Positions 1 to 13,700 of a stretch of 64,000 bases of DNA are shown in pieces. The notes beneath the pieces were generated by a model. It made no database searches and had not been told where the DNA came from. It was given only the letters and a program-made list of their open reading frames with translations. Origin of the DNA: Chimonanthus salicifolius (Eukaryota; Streptophyta; Magnoliopsida; Laurales; Calycanthaceae); assembly GCA_013350335.1 (NCBI GenBank), contig CM023541.1:62313413-62377412 (forward strand), in the 5' to 3' direction. Within the stretch, counting starts at the first letter, position 1; the number at the start of each line of letters is the position of its first letter. Made by a program: the position numbers and the translations under genes.

Positions 1-1775
1 AGACTCAAACCTGCAATCTCCCGCTTCCACCTTATCCTTTATACAATAATGTTTACCTTTTTTTTTTTTTAATCGTGCAGGAGCTACAATTAACTTCATG
101 TGAACCATTCGACGGGTATTCAAAGCGATTCTCCCTATGATTTGCTCTCTCTCTCTCTCTCTCTGCACCTTATCAGGCTCAAATTGCATCCACATTTCTG
201 GATTGTGATGTACTTGATTCACATACCCTGAAAATGACTATCTTGTTTCTAGTCAAATTGCTGTTAATCTAGTTTTTTCATCTAGCAGTCATTGACATTT
301 AAGAATAAAATTCTGTAACATGAGCTATTTTGCGATACCATATTAGATTGTAGTGGTAAAACTTAAGTAGTGATGAAAGGATATACAGTGGTGAATTTTG
401 TTTCCATCTATATGAAGTTCCATCTCCCATCCAAACATTTCCAACAATTTACTTTTGGCCTTTGAAATTGAGGTATTGTGAATCACAATCTCATAAGGCT
501 AAACTGATTGGACAAACATGAGTTCCGCCCACTTCTCCAACCCCCTCCCTTCGTCCACGCATATATGCCACTGCTAGTATGAAATGTTACAGCCATTATA
601 TTATATTTTTCAAGTCCGTTGGTATCATTGATTTCTTTTAGTAAGGAAGAACTATTCATGTCACACAAGGAAACTACTTGACCCAAGTTCTAAGAGTTTA
701 AAATTTTGAACAAAATAAATGACATTTTGGGCTCTTGATGGGCCGAAAAGTTTTTAACCGTATTTTGACCTATTTTTGGCTCAGAATTTTTTGTTTTATT
801 TTAAGAATTGACCAAAATTCTGAAAATTTGGCTTATCCCAGTCCTTCACAAAACTAGAAAAAAGAAAAAGATAGATCATGAATAATTTTTTTTTTAATAA
901 TAAATTCTACAAAATTCCAGTTCTAGCAAAGATTTTATGCCCACTGACGTACCAAACATGGTTGAAAATGGATGTTTTTGGAACCTGTTTGAGACAACCA
1001 CAATGCAGAACAGAAGAATCGAGGTGCAAACAGATCATTCCAAGGTATATTCGAGAGTATCTGCATGAACATCCAATGTTAAAATACATGATGTGTATCC
1101 ACAGCATAAAATGAACTACAACCAGATGAGGCTTAAGCAGATTGTAGATGTCATTCAGATCATAATCCAAACTCAACAACACTGCTGCAGATACAAACAT
1201 TAGCATTTCTGTATTATTTGTTACAATATGATAATAATATAGATGACTATGATATATTTACATTACCGCCAATCACGTTACCTGGTTGATCTAACTCAGA
1301 TCTCACTTGGTCTACATCAGCCTAAGAAAATTAAACCAATAGTTTCGATTGTAGATTCAAAACCAAACACTAAAAATAAATCAAAATTTCCATCCTAACC
1401 ATTCTTTCTACGTTTCAGGCCCACATTGTATGCAAATAGTCATATTGTCGAGGACCTGATGTGAGCTTCAATGAGTGATATTTAACTAGCACCTTAGTGA
1501 ATTTGATCCCATACACAACGGCATCCTTTTTTAAAGAGAAAAAAATGCAAGCAACACAGAAGAACGGTAATAGACAGAAATACCCAGGGCAACATGGGGA
1601 AAAAATGCTTCTCACCCTGAGTCAATTCTTCTCAACTCATTTTCTGCAGTGTATAATAGAATAAGCCATTGGTGGCAAAAGATAAATCAATATATTAGAG
1701 CTGAACAAGAGAACATTCCCGCACATTGACCCTAGATCTAGACATGAATCCCTTACCCCATAAGATCACCACCTT
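1..1775. other. 3' flank of eIF4G, no gene seen
   Basis: I see no supported gene here. The stretch holds the presumed 3' untranslated region and downstream spacer of the minus-strand eIF4G gene. A short CT microsatellite lies at about 149-166. Short open frames in this stretch lack recognisable motifs and are taken as chance. Confidence 0.5.
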
Positions 1776-4700
1776 CTAAATAAATGCATCCAACTTCCTT
1801 GACTTGATGGGATCTCGAGGTCGAAAATCCTCCAACCGTAGATTGGAGCTCATTCGGATTTCATTTAAGATAGGTGTCCCCTTTCTCTTGTTTAATGATG
1901 TCCAGAATGCTAACAAGAACATCAGACGCAAGCCCAGTCTCTTTAAGGCAACCTGGCTCCTCACCACCTTCAAGAATTAATCTCCCAACCTCTTTCAGAG
2001 GAACAACATTCTCGTAGATCACTCTACCAAGGAGGCAACCAAGATACTCTGCAGCCTTGGGAGAATCTGTAACAGCATCCTCCAAGGTCGAGAGCACAGC
2101 TTCAAACCTGAAAAAAAAAAAGTGTCTAGATAAGATCATGATCAGGAATGAAAGAAATTAAATGATAAAAACAGTAAACCTACAAGTATTCATCTGTTGA
2201 GCCCCACAGTGAAATGTATTTTCTTTTCTTGAAGAATCCCATCATGAGATATTAGAATGATTTCTTTTTGTGAGGATCTAGGGCTCACTTATTGAATGAG
2301 GATTCACAAGAATCTCTGCCTCAGATTAATATGACAATGGGAAATTGGTGATTGATTCATATGGGCACAGGCATGAACAATCTAGATCCTTCATCAGGGA
2401 TCCCCATGCCAATGGGTGCTTGCAGAATTAATTGCACATGGATGGTTGTTCAAAAGGAAGGCATCAGACAAGTTCATGGTAGGGTACTAGGGTGTCATAT
2501 AGAATAAGAGAGTAATAATCTGTGTCTCAGAGTGTATTAACTTATGTTAGCTTATTGATTATCCGTTGCTAGGAGGGAGATTCACTTGGTCGAATGGACA
2601 TAGCCAACCCTCAATGAGTCGCCTAGATAGACTCCTGTCAAATATTGTATATTTATGACTCTTGGTGAAGTTTTTCTCAACAAATTACTGTCTTCTCTAA
2701 AAGTAAAATAAAATCCTAGCATTGGTGGATTAAAAATGGCATAACAGCCAAAGATCCACATTTTGTGAGGGTAATATTGGACACCAGAACATACGATAGG
2801 AGATCTGCCATCAAGGAGACAGGCACTCTCTTCTTTTACTTCTAAAAAAATAGCAATTGAGACATACAAACTTCTGTCGAAAAAAATCATAACAGCAAAA
2901 GAGTTTAATGTTAAAAGATACAGAAATTTGCACCATACCCTTTGATGAGCTGTACTTGACTTAACAAGTTATCTTGAGGTTTGCAGAGTCTGACAAGGAG
3001 CTTAGCCAAAAGATCCCTGTCAATATCGCTTTTCCGCTCAAAGGAATCAGTCACCCAAAGCATAACCATGTCTGGATAGGAACTTGGGGAGTTCAGGTCT
3101 TTGATACATAAACGAACCTCTTCCTCGTTTCTTGCACTGAAAAAAAAAAGTATTTCCATCATAAATTAGAACATTACAATATATTTTTTTAACATTGAGG
3201 TGTAAAGTAGATCCAATTATCCTAGTCATGCATGTTAGCAAACTTAAAGTAAGTTAAGACATCTAATCCAGTTTGCTGGGTTTCACCCAACCAATATTAG
3301 AGTTTTCAGCCCCATAGAAGTTCTAAAATTGCAATACTCAGAAAATGACAAATAACGCAATGTTTCTGGCCTAAACCCTAGGCTAATCATCTACTTACGG
3401 ATGCAAAATGTTGGATCATAATTGTCCAAACACACCGTAGGAAACTGATAACATCTCAAGTTTAATGATTACCAATGACCATTATACATCGATGTAGGAA
3501 AATTTGTATGGAGACCCCTGTTCTTGGTTGTGGTTTAGAGGGACCTTGCAAAGTCGCAAAGTTACACATGATTCATACATGTCTTGTAGGTTATACACAG
3601 TCACGTGTTGCATTAATATTAATGGTTGGACAGAATGCATAAATTGTTATGACATTATATCATTTCTTTCAAATAGAAAAAAAGAATCTTACAATTTAAG
3701 ACAGGAAACAATTTGGACCATTAAAACAATTTACCATACAATTCTGATTCTCAGAGATCATACATAACCTTGCAAGATTCAGCCACTTCTTCCAAGTACT
3801 AGTTTTGGTTCTTAATAATACCCTTTCAATTGTCTCTTTTATTATCATTTTTTATAATGTGAAGTGGAACATAGGTACACAGGAATCTGAACCCAGGTAG
3901 CAATTGGCTTTTATGATGATGATCAACTCCAACATAACAGTATATAAATTCAGACATCAAGTGGAAAAGAAGGAAATCTATTCAAGGCAATACCAGTAGA
4001 TAGAAAAGAAAAAACTTGTTCAAAAAGGATATTGCTGATACAGAATAACTTTAGCCTAAAATGCAAGAAATAATCAATGTGAAGAGATATCATGGAGACA
4101 AAGATCAAGTGTGTCGCAGGTAGGGAGACAAAACAAATCTTCTTCAACTTTAGGCAGGAAAATCAAATATAGTTCAAAAGTGGAGGTGCATTGCACACTG
4201 ATAGAAGATAGGGACCAGAATAAAACCATCAAGTACTTTCTTTTTACCCTTTTTAAGACAGTAACAGATTTTTTATTAATATAAAGAAAATAACAGGTAT
4301 AAGTTACAAACTAAAGGAGATATATACTGAGGAACATTACAAAATTTACATAGAACCAACAAAGAGATCAGAAAATTAAAGCATGAATTAGGCCTACATG
4401 AGACGGTGTTACTTCCAAGGAATTCCCCAAGAAATGGCAAGTTTAAACTCAAATTCTTGAAATAGAAATTGTTGGTGTGATACAATACATTACAAAAGAC
4501 AAGGCACCAAAACTCAATGGCTTCGAGGTGGCATTCTACCAAAAGTGATGGATCAAGGATGATCTTTTGCATGTCTTTGACAAGTTTGTTGCATTGATAA
4601 AGTTTCCAACTTAAACACCTTAACTTATAGGAGATGCAAGGGCGACAAAACTAGCTAAAATTAGACCTATCAACCTTGTGGCTAGCCTATATAAAGTCAT

Positions 4701-7700
4701 AGTTGCAAGTAGGTTGAAGGAGATAATTGGGACATCATTTCACCTTTGCAAGGAACATTGTTGTGGGATTTCGATAGCAAGAACATGCCTCACAAATACC
4801 AGGAGCGGCACGAAGGTTTATTCTTTAATTGGTTTGTCCCTTATATGTTCAACCAGAAAGACTTTGGTGTCAAATGGAATTCAAGGAGAAAATGTATCCT
4901 CAGTTCACTTCTAAAGCCAATGAAGGTCCAAAAAGCTCCTTTCTTAGCCAAATAGCATTTAGGCGAGGGGGAATCATTATCTCCTATTCTTGATTGCAAG
5001 AGTAGAACAATCACACATTAAAAAAAACCACATATTTAGGATTAGTTACTTTACCTTTCGGTGGCTGAGGGGCACTCATCAAAGCAACCCTAGCAAATTT
5101 ACCCAAATTAGCCATGTACAATTTGGCCCTACTTAAGATCCCAACTAAGCCTCGCAACTTTAAGTGGCATTTTAGCCTTCGTGCCTTTGGTGGGTGTAAG
5201 TGTTCTTTTTGTTAAGACTTCTCCCCATCTAGAAGGTTTGTTGCACATTGCTGGTCGTTCAAGCCTTTCTTGTCAGTGCTCTGCCAGTTATCTTCTTTGC
5301 ATCATTAATAAAAGTGACCATTTAAAAGAAAGATTCCTACTAAAGTTGCACACTAGCTTTAGAATTTTTATTCCATCAAAAAAAATCTCAGGAGGTATCT
5401 TGTGGGATGGGATGGACTACAAAAAAGGAAATATCTATGAAGTGGAAAACAGTGAAATCAACATGGGGATTGAGTAGTAAGGAATAATGGGTGTGAGAAG
5501 ATTTGGTCTTAATCGTCCTTCTAGAGAGAGAATGAGAAATAATTGGTCTTTATTGATTAATTCATGATGCAGGATTTGAAGAGGAATCCTTAGAGATATT
5601 CTATGGGGATAGGATGGACTGTAAGAAACAATCCAATTAAGTGGAAAACAGTGAAATAATCCATGGAAAATGTATTTGGAATAGTGAGAGGAAAAAGAAC
5701 TGATTGGTATTGGGGGGGGAGAGAGAGAGGGAGAGAGAGAATTGGCCTTTGTTGGCTAATTTATGATGAAGATTTGGAGAGGAAAGGGTGCTTGTGAACA
5801 GAGGCAAATAAACTCAAGTATGGTGAAGGAAGTCCGATGAGTGGAGGTTGGCTCTAAGGCATGGAAGAACATCTCAAAATTAGAAATCATGGAATTAGAA
5901 GACAAAGTAGAGGTGCTAATCCAGGAACCAAAGGAAGTTCTTTTATATTAAATTGTAACTTGACTTTAACCTGCAACTGTTATGGTAGAAAGAACTTGCC
6001 AACTATGCCACATGCCCTTGTTAAGAAAAAGAGATTCTAATTAGAGATTGCATGAAACAATTGGGAGCAAAATTGGTTTCATCTTTAGGATAGAATGAAT
6101 ATGATGAATTATTAGTGAATGATGCCCTTATATCACTTTATGAGTTGCAGCCACAACCAAAAAGTCTCAGTTCCAGACAACTTCAAAACTTGGAAGTCAA
6201 TAGACCCAAATATTTGCTTTCTTTATTGGTCCACATGAGAGTCCATTACACATTTTTTCCTTGCGCTGTTCCTTTATACAACCCATATGGTCCACTTTCT
6301 GTGGACTACTGACTTTCATACTACCAGGGTTATTTGGGAGCATATAAATAGTGGCCGACAGAAGGGGTTAAAGTTTATGAAGGTGGTTTTACATATAATA
6401 GCTCGCTGTGTTTGGAACAAGAGGAACCAAGAATATTTCAAACAATGCAATTGCTAGGGCATGATTGATTGCAATTTTTTTCCCTTTTTTTTTTTTTTGT
6501 TTTGGGGAGGGGTGTCAGAGTTCCATAAAAGATGGAATAAATTACAAAGGCGTGTACGCTTTGTGACTAAAGCTGTGTGGTGTCTCTGTGTGTGTGTGCG
6601 TGTTGAAACCAAAACAGAACTTCATAACATGATTGCTCAAGTTTAGCTGACTATCAATCTCAAAGTTCCATAAAGGAAGGAGTAAATTATAAAGGCACAT
6701 AAGATTTGGTGACTAAAGCTTTGTTGGTGTCGGTGGTGGTTGGGGTTGTTTTCAATAATAGAACTTCATATTTAGATTGCTCTTGTATATTGTCCATGCC
6801 TTTCCCAGACACCCACTGCTTGAGCAGTCTTTGTCTTGGATAAATTATCAGCCTCTCTAGACAAATAAGCATTGAACAGGTTAGATGGAAAAATAGAATC
6901 TATGTGCATCAAGAACCAAGATATTACCTGTAATATTCCCGGATGGCTGCTATGGACATGTCTCGCAAGCAACCTTCAGACATTTTAGGTTCAGGAGCAT
7001 GATTTTGAGCCCCTGAAGATCCTTGTAGACAGGCTTGTGGCTGGCAATGCTGCCATTGATCTATCAATTGAACGGTCTGTATTTCGCAAATCCCTGTTCC
7101 CAAAAGATGCATTTCGCTCTAGAGTATTTGCTTGGTCATGGGGAGCTGCTGCCGCAAACCTCTCTGAGGAGTATCTAGGCGTGACTTCGTCTCGTGAGTT
7201 ATACGGTGCCAAATCTAATGAAGAACTGTACCCATTTGGACCAGACACCATTCTTCTAGGGTCCCCAGTGGTAGGAGAAACATCAGCCGAGGGACCACTT
7301 GGCATCATTGGCTGTCCCCTGAAGGACATTCCCCTTGCAAGGCCACCCTGAGGGCCTAGAGTAATAGTATCATCATCGATGGGCCTTTGCGGCAGGGGAA
7401 CTGACAGCATCCTGCTTTCGGAAGGATGTCTATCCACCAGCCGAACATCTTGCTCTCCAAATCCACGAAGCTGAGGTACCAAACTGCGGGGACCACTCAT
7501 TTGCTGTGCATTTGGAGAAGATAAAGCAGTCGGTCCTCGAGGTCCAAAATCAAGAGCCTGTCCCCTTCGTGCTGAACCAATACCAGAGCCAACTCGAGAC
7601 AACCTACTCGTTTGCAATTGCCGTTCTTGAGCTGCATCCCGGTGAACTTCCTCAATCTTTTTTGGCCCCTCAACTTTCCTCCTCTGTTGCCATCTATTCT

Positions 7701-10700
7701 TTCTTAGATCAATTGCATCCTTCAACATGAAACGCAATCTAGAAGATAGTTTCTGGTTGTTTGACAACTTCAACATCATGTCAAAATATGCATCTATATG
7801 TTCCTTGGCTTTAGGATGATCTATCATCTCTCCTATTGTACTCATTAACTTGCACAGGGCTTCAATATCTTCTTCATCATGATTCGGGTTCTGACCTAGC
7901 AACTTCTTTATGCACTCATGCATGATTCTCTCAGTCAGCATCTTTTTCTTGTACAATTCTCCAATTAAGCGAATGTTTCCCAGCATCCGCCTTCGTGCCT
8001 TGAGTCTCTTTTCCTCTCTTTCCTCATCGGACTGTTTAATTTCTCCCTCCTCCTCAACTCTGTTAGCTTCAGCTTGTTCTCTTTCCCCCCTCTCAAACTC
8101 CTCCTGGCACTTATTTAAAAGCAATCTTTTGAAAGTGATCTTCTCATTATCCTCACTGAAATCAGGTAATTCACCAGCCAGATGAAGACAGAAGTCAGCA
8201 TACATTTCGCAGAAAGTTGGTTCCATCAGAGCTTTGTCAAAAATCTGTGAGATTACACCAGTAAGTGTGACTGCACTGTCAATGTTAACTTCCTTGACTT
8301 GCTCAAAAAGTTTCTCGAAGTTTTGAGGTGTCAACTTGTTTAGAATGGATTTGAGTTGTCTTTGTTTGGCTTGCTCCTTGTCAGACACTATACCCACTTC
8401 ATACTTTTTCTCAGCTTTGTGCATTACCTGTAAAGGAGTCGGAGGTGTGGGAATCAAGCCCTTCTGACTAGCAGTACCACGTGGCCATCTGTCCACATCA
8501 GGGCTACGCATCCCTCCTGGAGGAAAGAGAATCCCACCAACATACTGACCAGTTGACTGCCCACGTGGATTCCTTGGAACCCCATGACTGCCTGCTTGAC
8601 CAGGCCTGAAGTTTACAGCTGAAACTCCATGAGTAACATCCAAACGAGGATCTCGTCCTGAAGCAAAAGGACCAGGAGCTTTGCTCCATTTGTCATCATC
8701 CACAATACCAATAACACGGCGATCTAGACGAGCTCCCCCAGCTGGCCTATCTATAATCCTTCCAGAACTTGTATATGACTCACGGTCAACAAGATGAGGA
8801 GACGTTGCTGGACCACTCATTAGGGCATCCACTATATCAGATCCATTCTCAAAATCTGTAGGAAGGACTTTGCATAGCTCTGAAAAGGTCAGAAGGAAAT
8901 CTCTAGTGTACTTCTTTTTACCAGTAACTCCAGCTTCATATCCATCGCCATGTTTGCTGCCACCATGGATCAGCTCCCCGTTTTCTGACATTTTCAGTTT
9001 TGGAGTAGGAATCTCTGCTGCATCTTCCCAGTCATCCACTTCTGCTTTACTCTGCCCATCATCCTCAGCCACTATGATACCTCTCTCAGTATCATCTACA
9101 TGCTCATGCTTGACTTTGGCAGAACCATTTATACTCTCTGTGGAAATTGAGGTTTCATTTTTTTCCTCTGGACCCTTATATGCCATATACAAATCAGAAG
9201 TTATCCCTGCAGCATCTTCTTTCGTGTGATTTTCCTTCCACTTTTTCTTCTTTCCAGCTGAACTCTTTGTCCTATTCTGTTCCACAAAGACCTTATCCTT
9301 GGATACTGACAACAAAGTAGATGTTTGACCACTACTGGTGCTCTCCACCTCTCTCCCTTCATGTTTCTGGATCTTCTCAGGAAAAGCTGAAGGCGAAACA
9401 ATGTCAGACTCATGACCTGGTATAACAGGTTCTGTTATGGAAACTTCTTGTGTAAGTATGCTTTCTTCACTTCTACTTCTGGAGACATCTGCAGATGAAG
9501 TCCCATATCTGAGAGCATCTGTTGTGGGAATATGACTGTAAGGGTCCTTTTTTACCATCATTGGAGACTGAAGATGCACTAGAAGATATAGCCACATTGC
9601 CCACTATGCTTCCAACTTCAGAGCTACTGCCAACCTCTGCATTCATATCTGTCACTTTATTTCCTGAACTAGTATAGCTTACAACATCTTTTTCATCTGC
9701 TTTGCTTGCAATTGCCCCATATTCTAATGGTACGTCAGTTGGCTTACCACCTTCAAAAGATTCTGCAACAGTTCTTGTATGCACGTCAGTATTATCACCA
9801 GGCATGTCATTAACGTGTTCTACTGTAACCACAGTTTCTTGTTTCAGCCCACCATCCAACGAAGCAAAAACATCTTGCTTGGGTTGCTTCTAAGATGAGC
9901 AACATCTGACCCTTCAGATGGAATCCCAAAGGCTTCAGGGCCAGGAGATTTAGATGGATCACAATCAACAACTGTTCTAGATGCACCATGACTGCCTGAA
10001 TGAGAATCCAGTGATACTTCGGCAGTTACTTCCACTATACCTTCAGGGGCTTCAGAAGTAGAAGAGATAGCTTTACCTTCTTCAGTTTCACGAACAAAAA
10101 ATGTACTAGAGTCTAATTTGGGAGAAGGAATACTTGACACAACAGTGGGTTCACCAACCCTCACTAAAGGTGGCTGAACATTTTTGGACGCTTGTCTGGC
10201 ATTTAAATCCAAGGAACTACTGTCATTAGATGACTTTGACAAAGAAGAATCCGAACTAGCTGCAGAATCAGAAGTATCCGCCTGCATCAGAGTAATACCA
10301 TGTCTGAAAATTAGGACGTACTGAAATATTACAACATCTAATCAATATCTAATATCTTCAAAGTAGCCCTTGTGCTACGGGATGTATCTTGGACCTGGAA
10401 TCAGGTCAGACTCAGCCCAAGGAACTGAAACCCTGGTCCAATATCAGATGAAACTGTTCAATGTTCATAAGCTGGCATGACTCAGATGGAAAAACTCAAC
10501 ACCGTTCAGTCCTAACCTTACCTATTTAGTATCAGACTTTGAAGTTAAACTAAGTCTATCCATCCAGACATGCCCAATGATAGCTGTTGAACTTGACCAA
10601 GACTGTTGAGTACTAGCACACCCATTGACAGCCCTACCACATAATATTGGAGAAAGATTTCTAGGTCAGGTATATCATCATGCAATACCTGATGCTGTTG

Positions 10701-13700
10701 CTGGGAAAGCTGAAGTTCTTTTTTGGTAAACTTTCTCTGCTGATCCTTCAATGAGTCAGACCTTCGAACAGGGTCTCTTCTTCGCCCTGCGGAGCTCGCC
10801 ACAGCAGATGTAGACTCTTCAGCAGGAGTAATGGAAACTGATGAAATGCTCGACTGCAATCCAAACATAGAAAGAGAAGCAGAAGCAGGATTAGAGATTT
10901 TGACGCCCCCAGGCAAAGGTATGTCATCTAATGGTTCCAGTACAACTTTTGGCTGCTTAGGACTAGTCAAACCAATGTTGTTATCTGTTTGCCGAATAGA
11001 AACACTAGCTTCACCAGGCTGTCTAAATAATGGCAATTCGCCTTTACTAACAGCTGGGCTCACTGTCACTGACATCATGACCTTTTCTGAGGGTGGGGCA
11101 ACAGCTGGCTTCACTGTCACCCTAACTGAAGCTGACTGAGCAGAAACTGATGGCGCATGACTATCAAGTGCATTTTCCAAGTTTGAAGGTTCAGGAATGC
11201 CATGCATAGGAGGCCCAGGCCTTACCACTAGATAGGATATTAGGAACAGAAGGGTTAATAAAAGATATGGGTGGCCCACCTTGGCCAACTGGATAATTGT
11301 ATCTTGCTGCTGAGGAAGCAGGAGTCATTTGGGTGCTTGTCAGGGGAAGAGATGTAGGATTTGGATAGAATAAAGACGGAGCATTATATGAATTGGGTTG
11401 GATGGTCGCATAGTAGCTCATCGGATGAGCAGGTGAAAATGACTGAATGGGTTGGGATTGTGGGGGCATACTAGGATGAGACTTTGATCCTAAGGAACTA
11501 GTATCCGAGTGAGCATCTGTCCTTTTGGAAAGCTTCAATTCCTCATGAGTCTCTGGATGAGTGATCTTGACAGCTTTACGAGTAGCACCAAATTTCCCAG
11601 CTTGCTGAGTAAACTGTGGGGCCATTCCAATTCCATGGTTGCCCAACTGAGGTACTAGCTGATGGCCCATTTGAGGTGCAAATCCATGATGTATCATTCC
11701 TTGAGGTTGTAAGGGATGAGATTGTAGGCCTGGTACAAAAACTTGCTGCTGAACCTGGCTGGCATTTCCCATAGGCAACTGGCATTGTCTTCTGCAATGA
11801 ACCAGCTGTGACACCCTGCGACTGAATCGGTGGGTTGGAGCCACCAAACTGTAAAGGAATTTGTGGTTGCTGATATGTTGTGGGCATAGACATCCCACTG
11901 ATGGGGGCAACAGAAGACTTCTGGGTTGTGCTGGCAACAGGGGCAGCTGAAATTTGGACTTGTGCATCCCTCTTTGCCTGTGAAGGCAGATTAGTCTCTA
12001 CAGTGCTGGATTGCTTGATGCTAACATTATCCTTCTTTGATTGTTGTGGCTTTGGAGCAGCAGAAGGAATTGATAACAGTGGGTGCAGCTTTAAAAGAAT
12101 CATGACGTGCCTACAGAACATACCAAAGAATTCTATCATCTAGAGCAAGGCAATTGAACACAACAATAATAATAGAAAATAATTCATAAATACATTACTT
12201 CGAGAAAGTGAAATGGGGTTTACACATTGCCATTCAATTGAAGATGCACAGAAGACATTGATATTATGATTATAATATAACATTCTAATAATAGTGATTA
12301 TCATTACATTATTATTAATCAGAACAATAAATGCTCTCAGACGATGTTAATAGTGGATTAACAATAAGCACAAGTTTTGGATACTAAATGTCCAGGTAAC
12401 ATGGGAATACAATGACGTCAAGGATGAAAACAACGGTGATGTAGGGAGAAAAGAAGAAGAAAACATGTATCATACTGTTGAGATTATGAAAATCATATAT
12501 ACTCAATCTGCAGTCACAAACCTGGCCACGTTTCTGTTCATCCAAATTCGGAGGAGCGGAGCTAGTCCGGGCAGGAATCTACATCCACACACAATGCAAT
12601 TGTTGCTTGAAAGATTAAAGACAAACATCATCCAACAATAAGAGGGGGGGAAAAGAAAATTGCATTGCATAAATGTAAATTGTACAATAAATCCGTACCT
12701 GCATTCCATTCATGAACCCTGGACTTAAGGATCCAAACTGAAAAGGAAATGACCTGGACGCATCCCCTGTAGCAACATCAAAATAGCCACTAAGAACCAT
12801 AATAGTTTGATGATATCAAACATCAGTACAACTACAGCACCACATAACCAAATACCAAAATGAGTTACAAGAGAACACCGGTTACTGCACTCCACAACAA
12901 TGGTAGTGTTAAATGATGACAGATCATCGTTATCAGTAAAAGCCAACTTATCTCATCAATTTGTAGAACTTATTTCTTATTAGTGAAGTGTTTTGAAAGG
13001 GCCAAATTAACTGAAAGAGAAGAACTCAAAAAATGATCCCAAAAAGATGAGATTAGTGGCTTTAATGATGACGACGATGATGTTTCACCCAAACTATCAT
13101 TTCAATGAAAGGCTTACATATTAAAAACAGCTTCTTTAGGTCACGAGGGCACTTAACAAATACCCAAAGAAGTTGGAATGATGGCCAGGAACCCACCTCA
13201 GGAAGTGGGAGTCCTGAGTTCGATTCTCACTCCACCCCAAAGGGTCACTCCCCATAGATTTACCCTGGTGTATGTGGGTAGGGAGGCTTGCACATGCCTC
13301 GAGGATTAGGCGAGTGTTCTAAGAGGCCTGGACACCTTGGTCATAAGAAAAGGGCATTGGACAAATAACAAATAGAGAAAGCATATTAAATTTTAAGAAA
13401 GCCAAAGTCAGAAGCATGAGGAGCTAGGGTTGAGAACTGATTCAAATTATTTTGGTCAAAGCGAAGCCTCCTTAAAACTTTTCCTAGAGTTGAACTTGTT
13501 TTCAACCGTAGGATGTGGTGCTCCATCAGTGATAGAGAGGGGATCATATCTGCCAGTCTCAACCTTGGTATCAAACCCACCTACCCTCGCTGCACCTAGC
13601 TCTTCCAAAATTAGAATCCATGGAATTAGGAAATGCTAACCAAAGAGCCATTAGTAAAGGGATGCTACAAAGAGCGTCTAGTAACCACTACCTTGATCTT

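Noticed and set aside
1415..1615. Short minus-strand frame downstream of eIF4G, considered as an extra exon
   Set aside because: The eIF4G C-terminus is already complete at 1,776 and this frame has no family similarity.
4746..4955. A 69-codon frame after the LINE RT fragment, considered as a transposase
   Set aside because: It overlaps the end of the LINE fragment in another frame and I recognise no transposase motif.
9844..10287. Separate small genes for each of the shifted eIF4G frames
   Set aside because: Each piece carries consecutive, non-overlapping eIF4G text and the pieces join at single-base shifts, so they are one gene.
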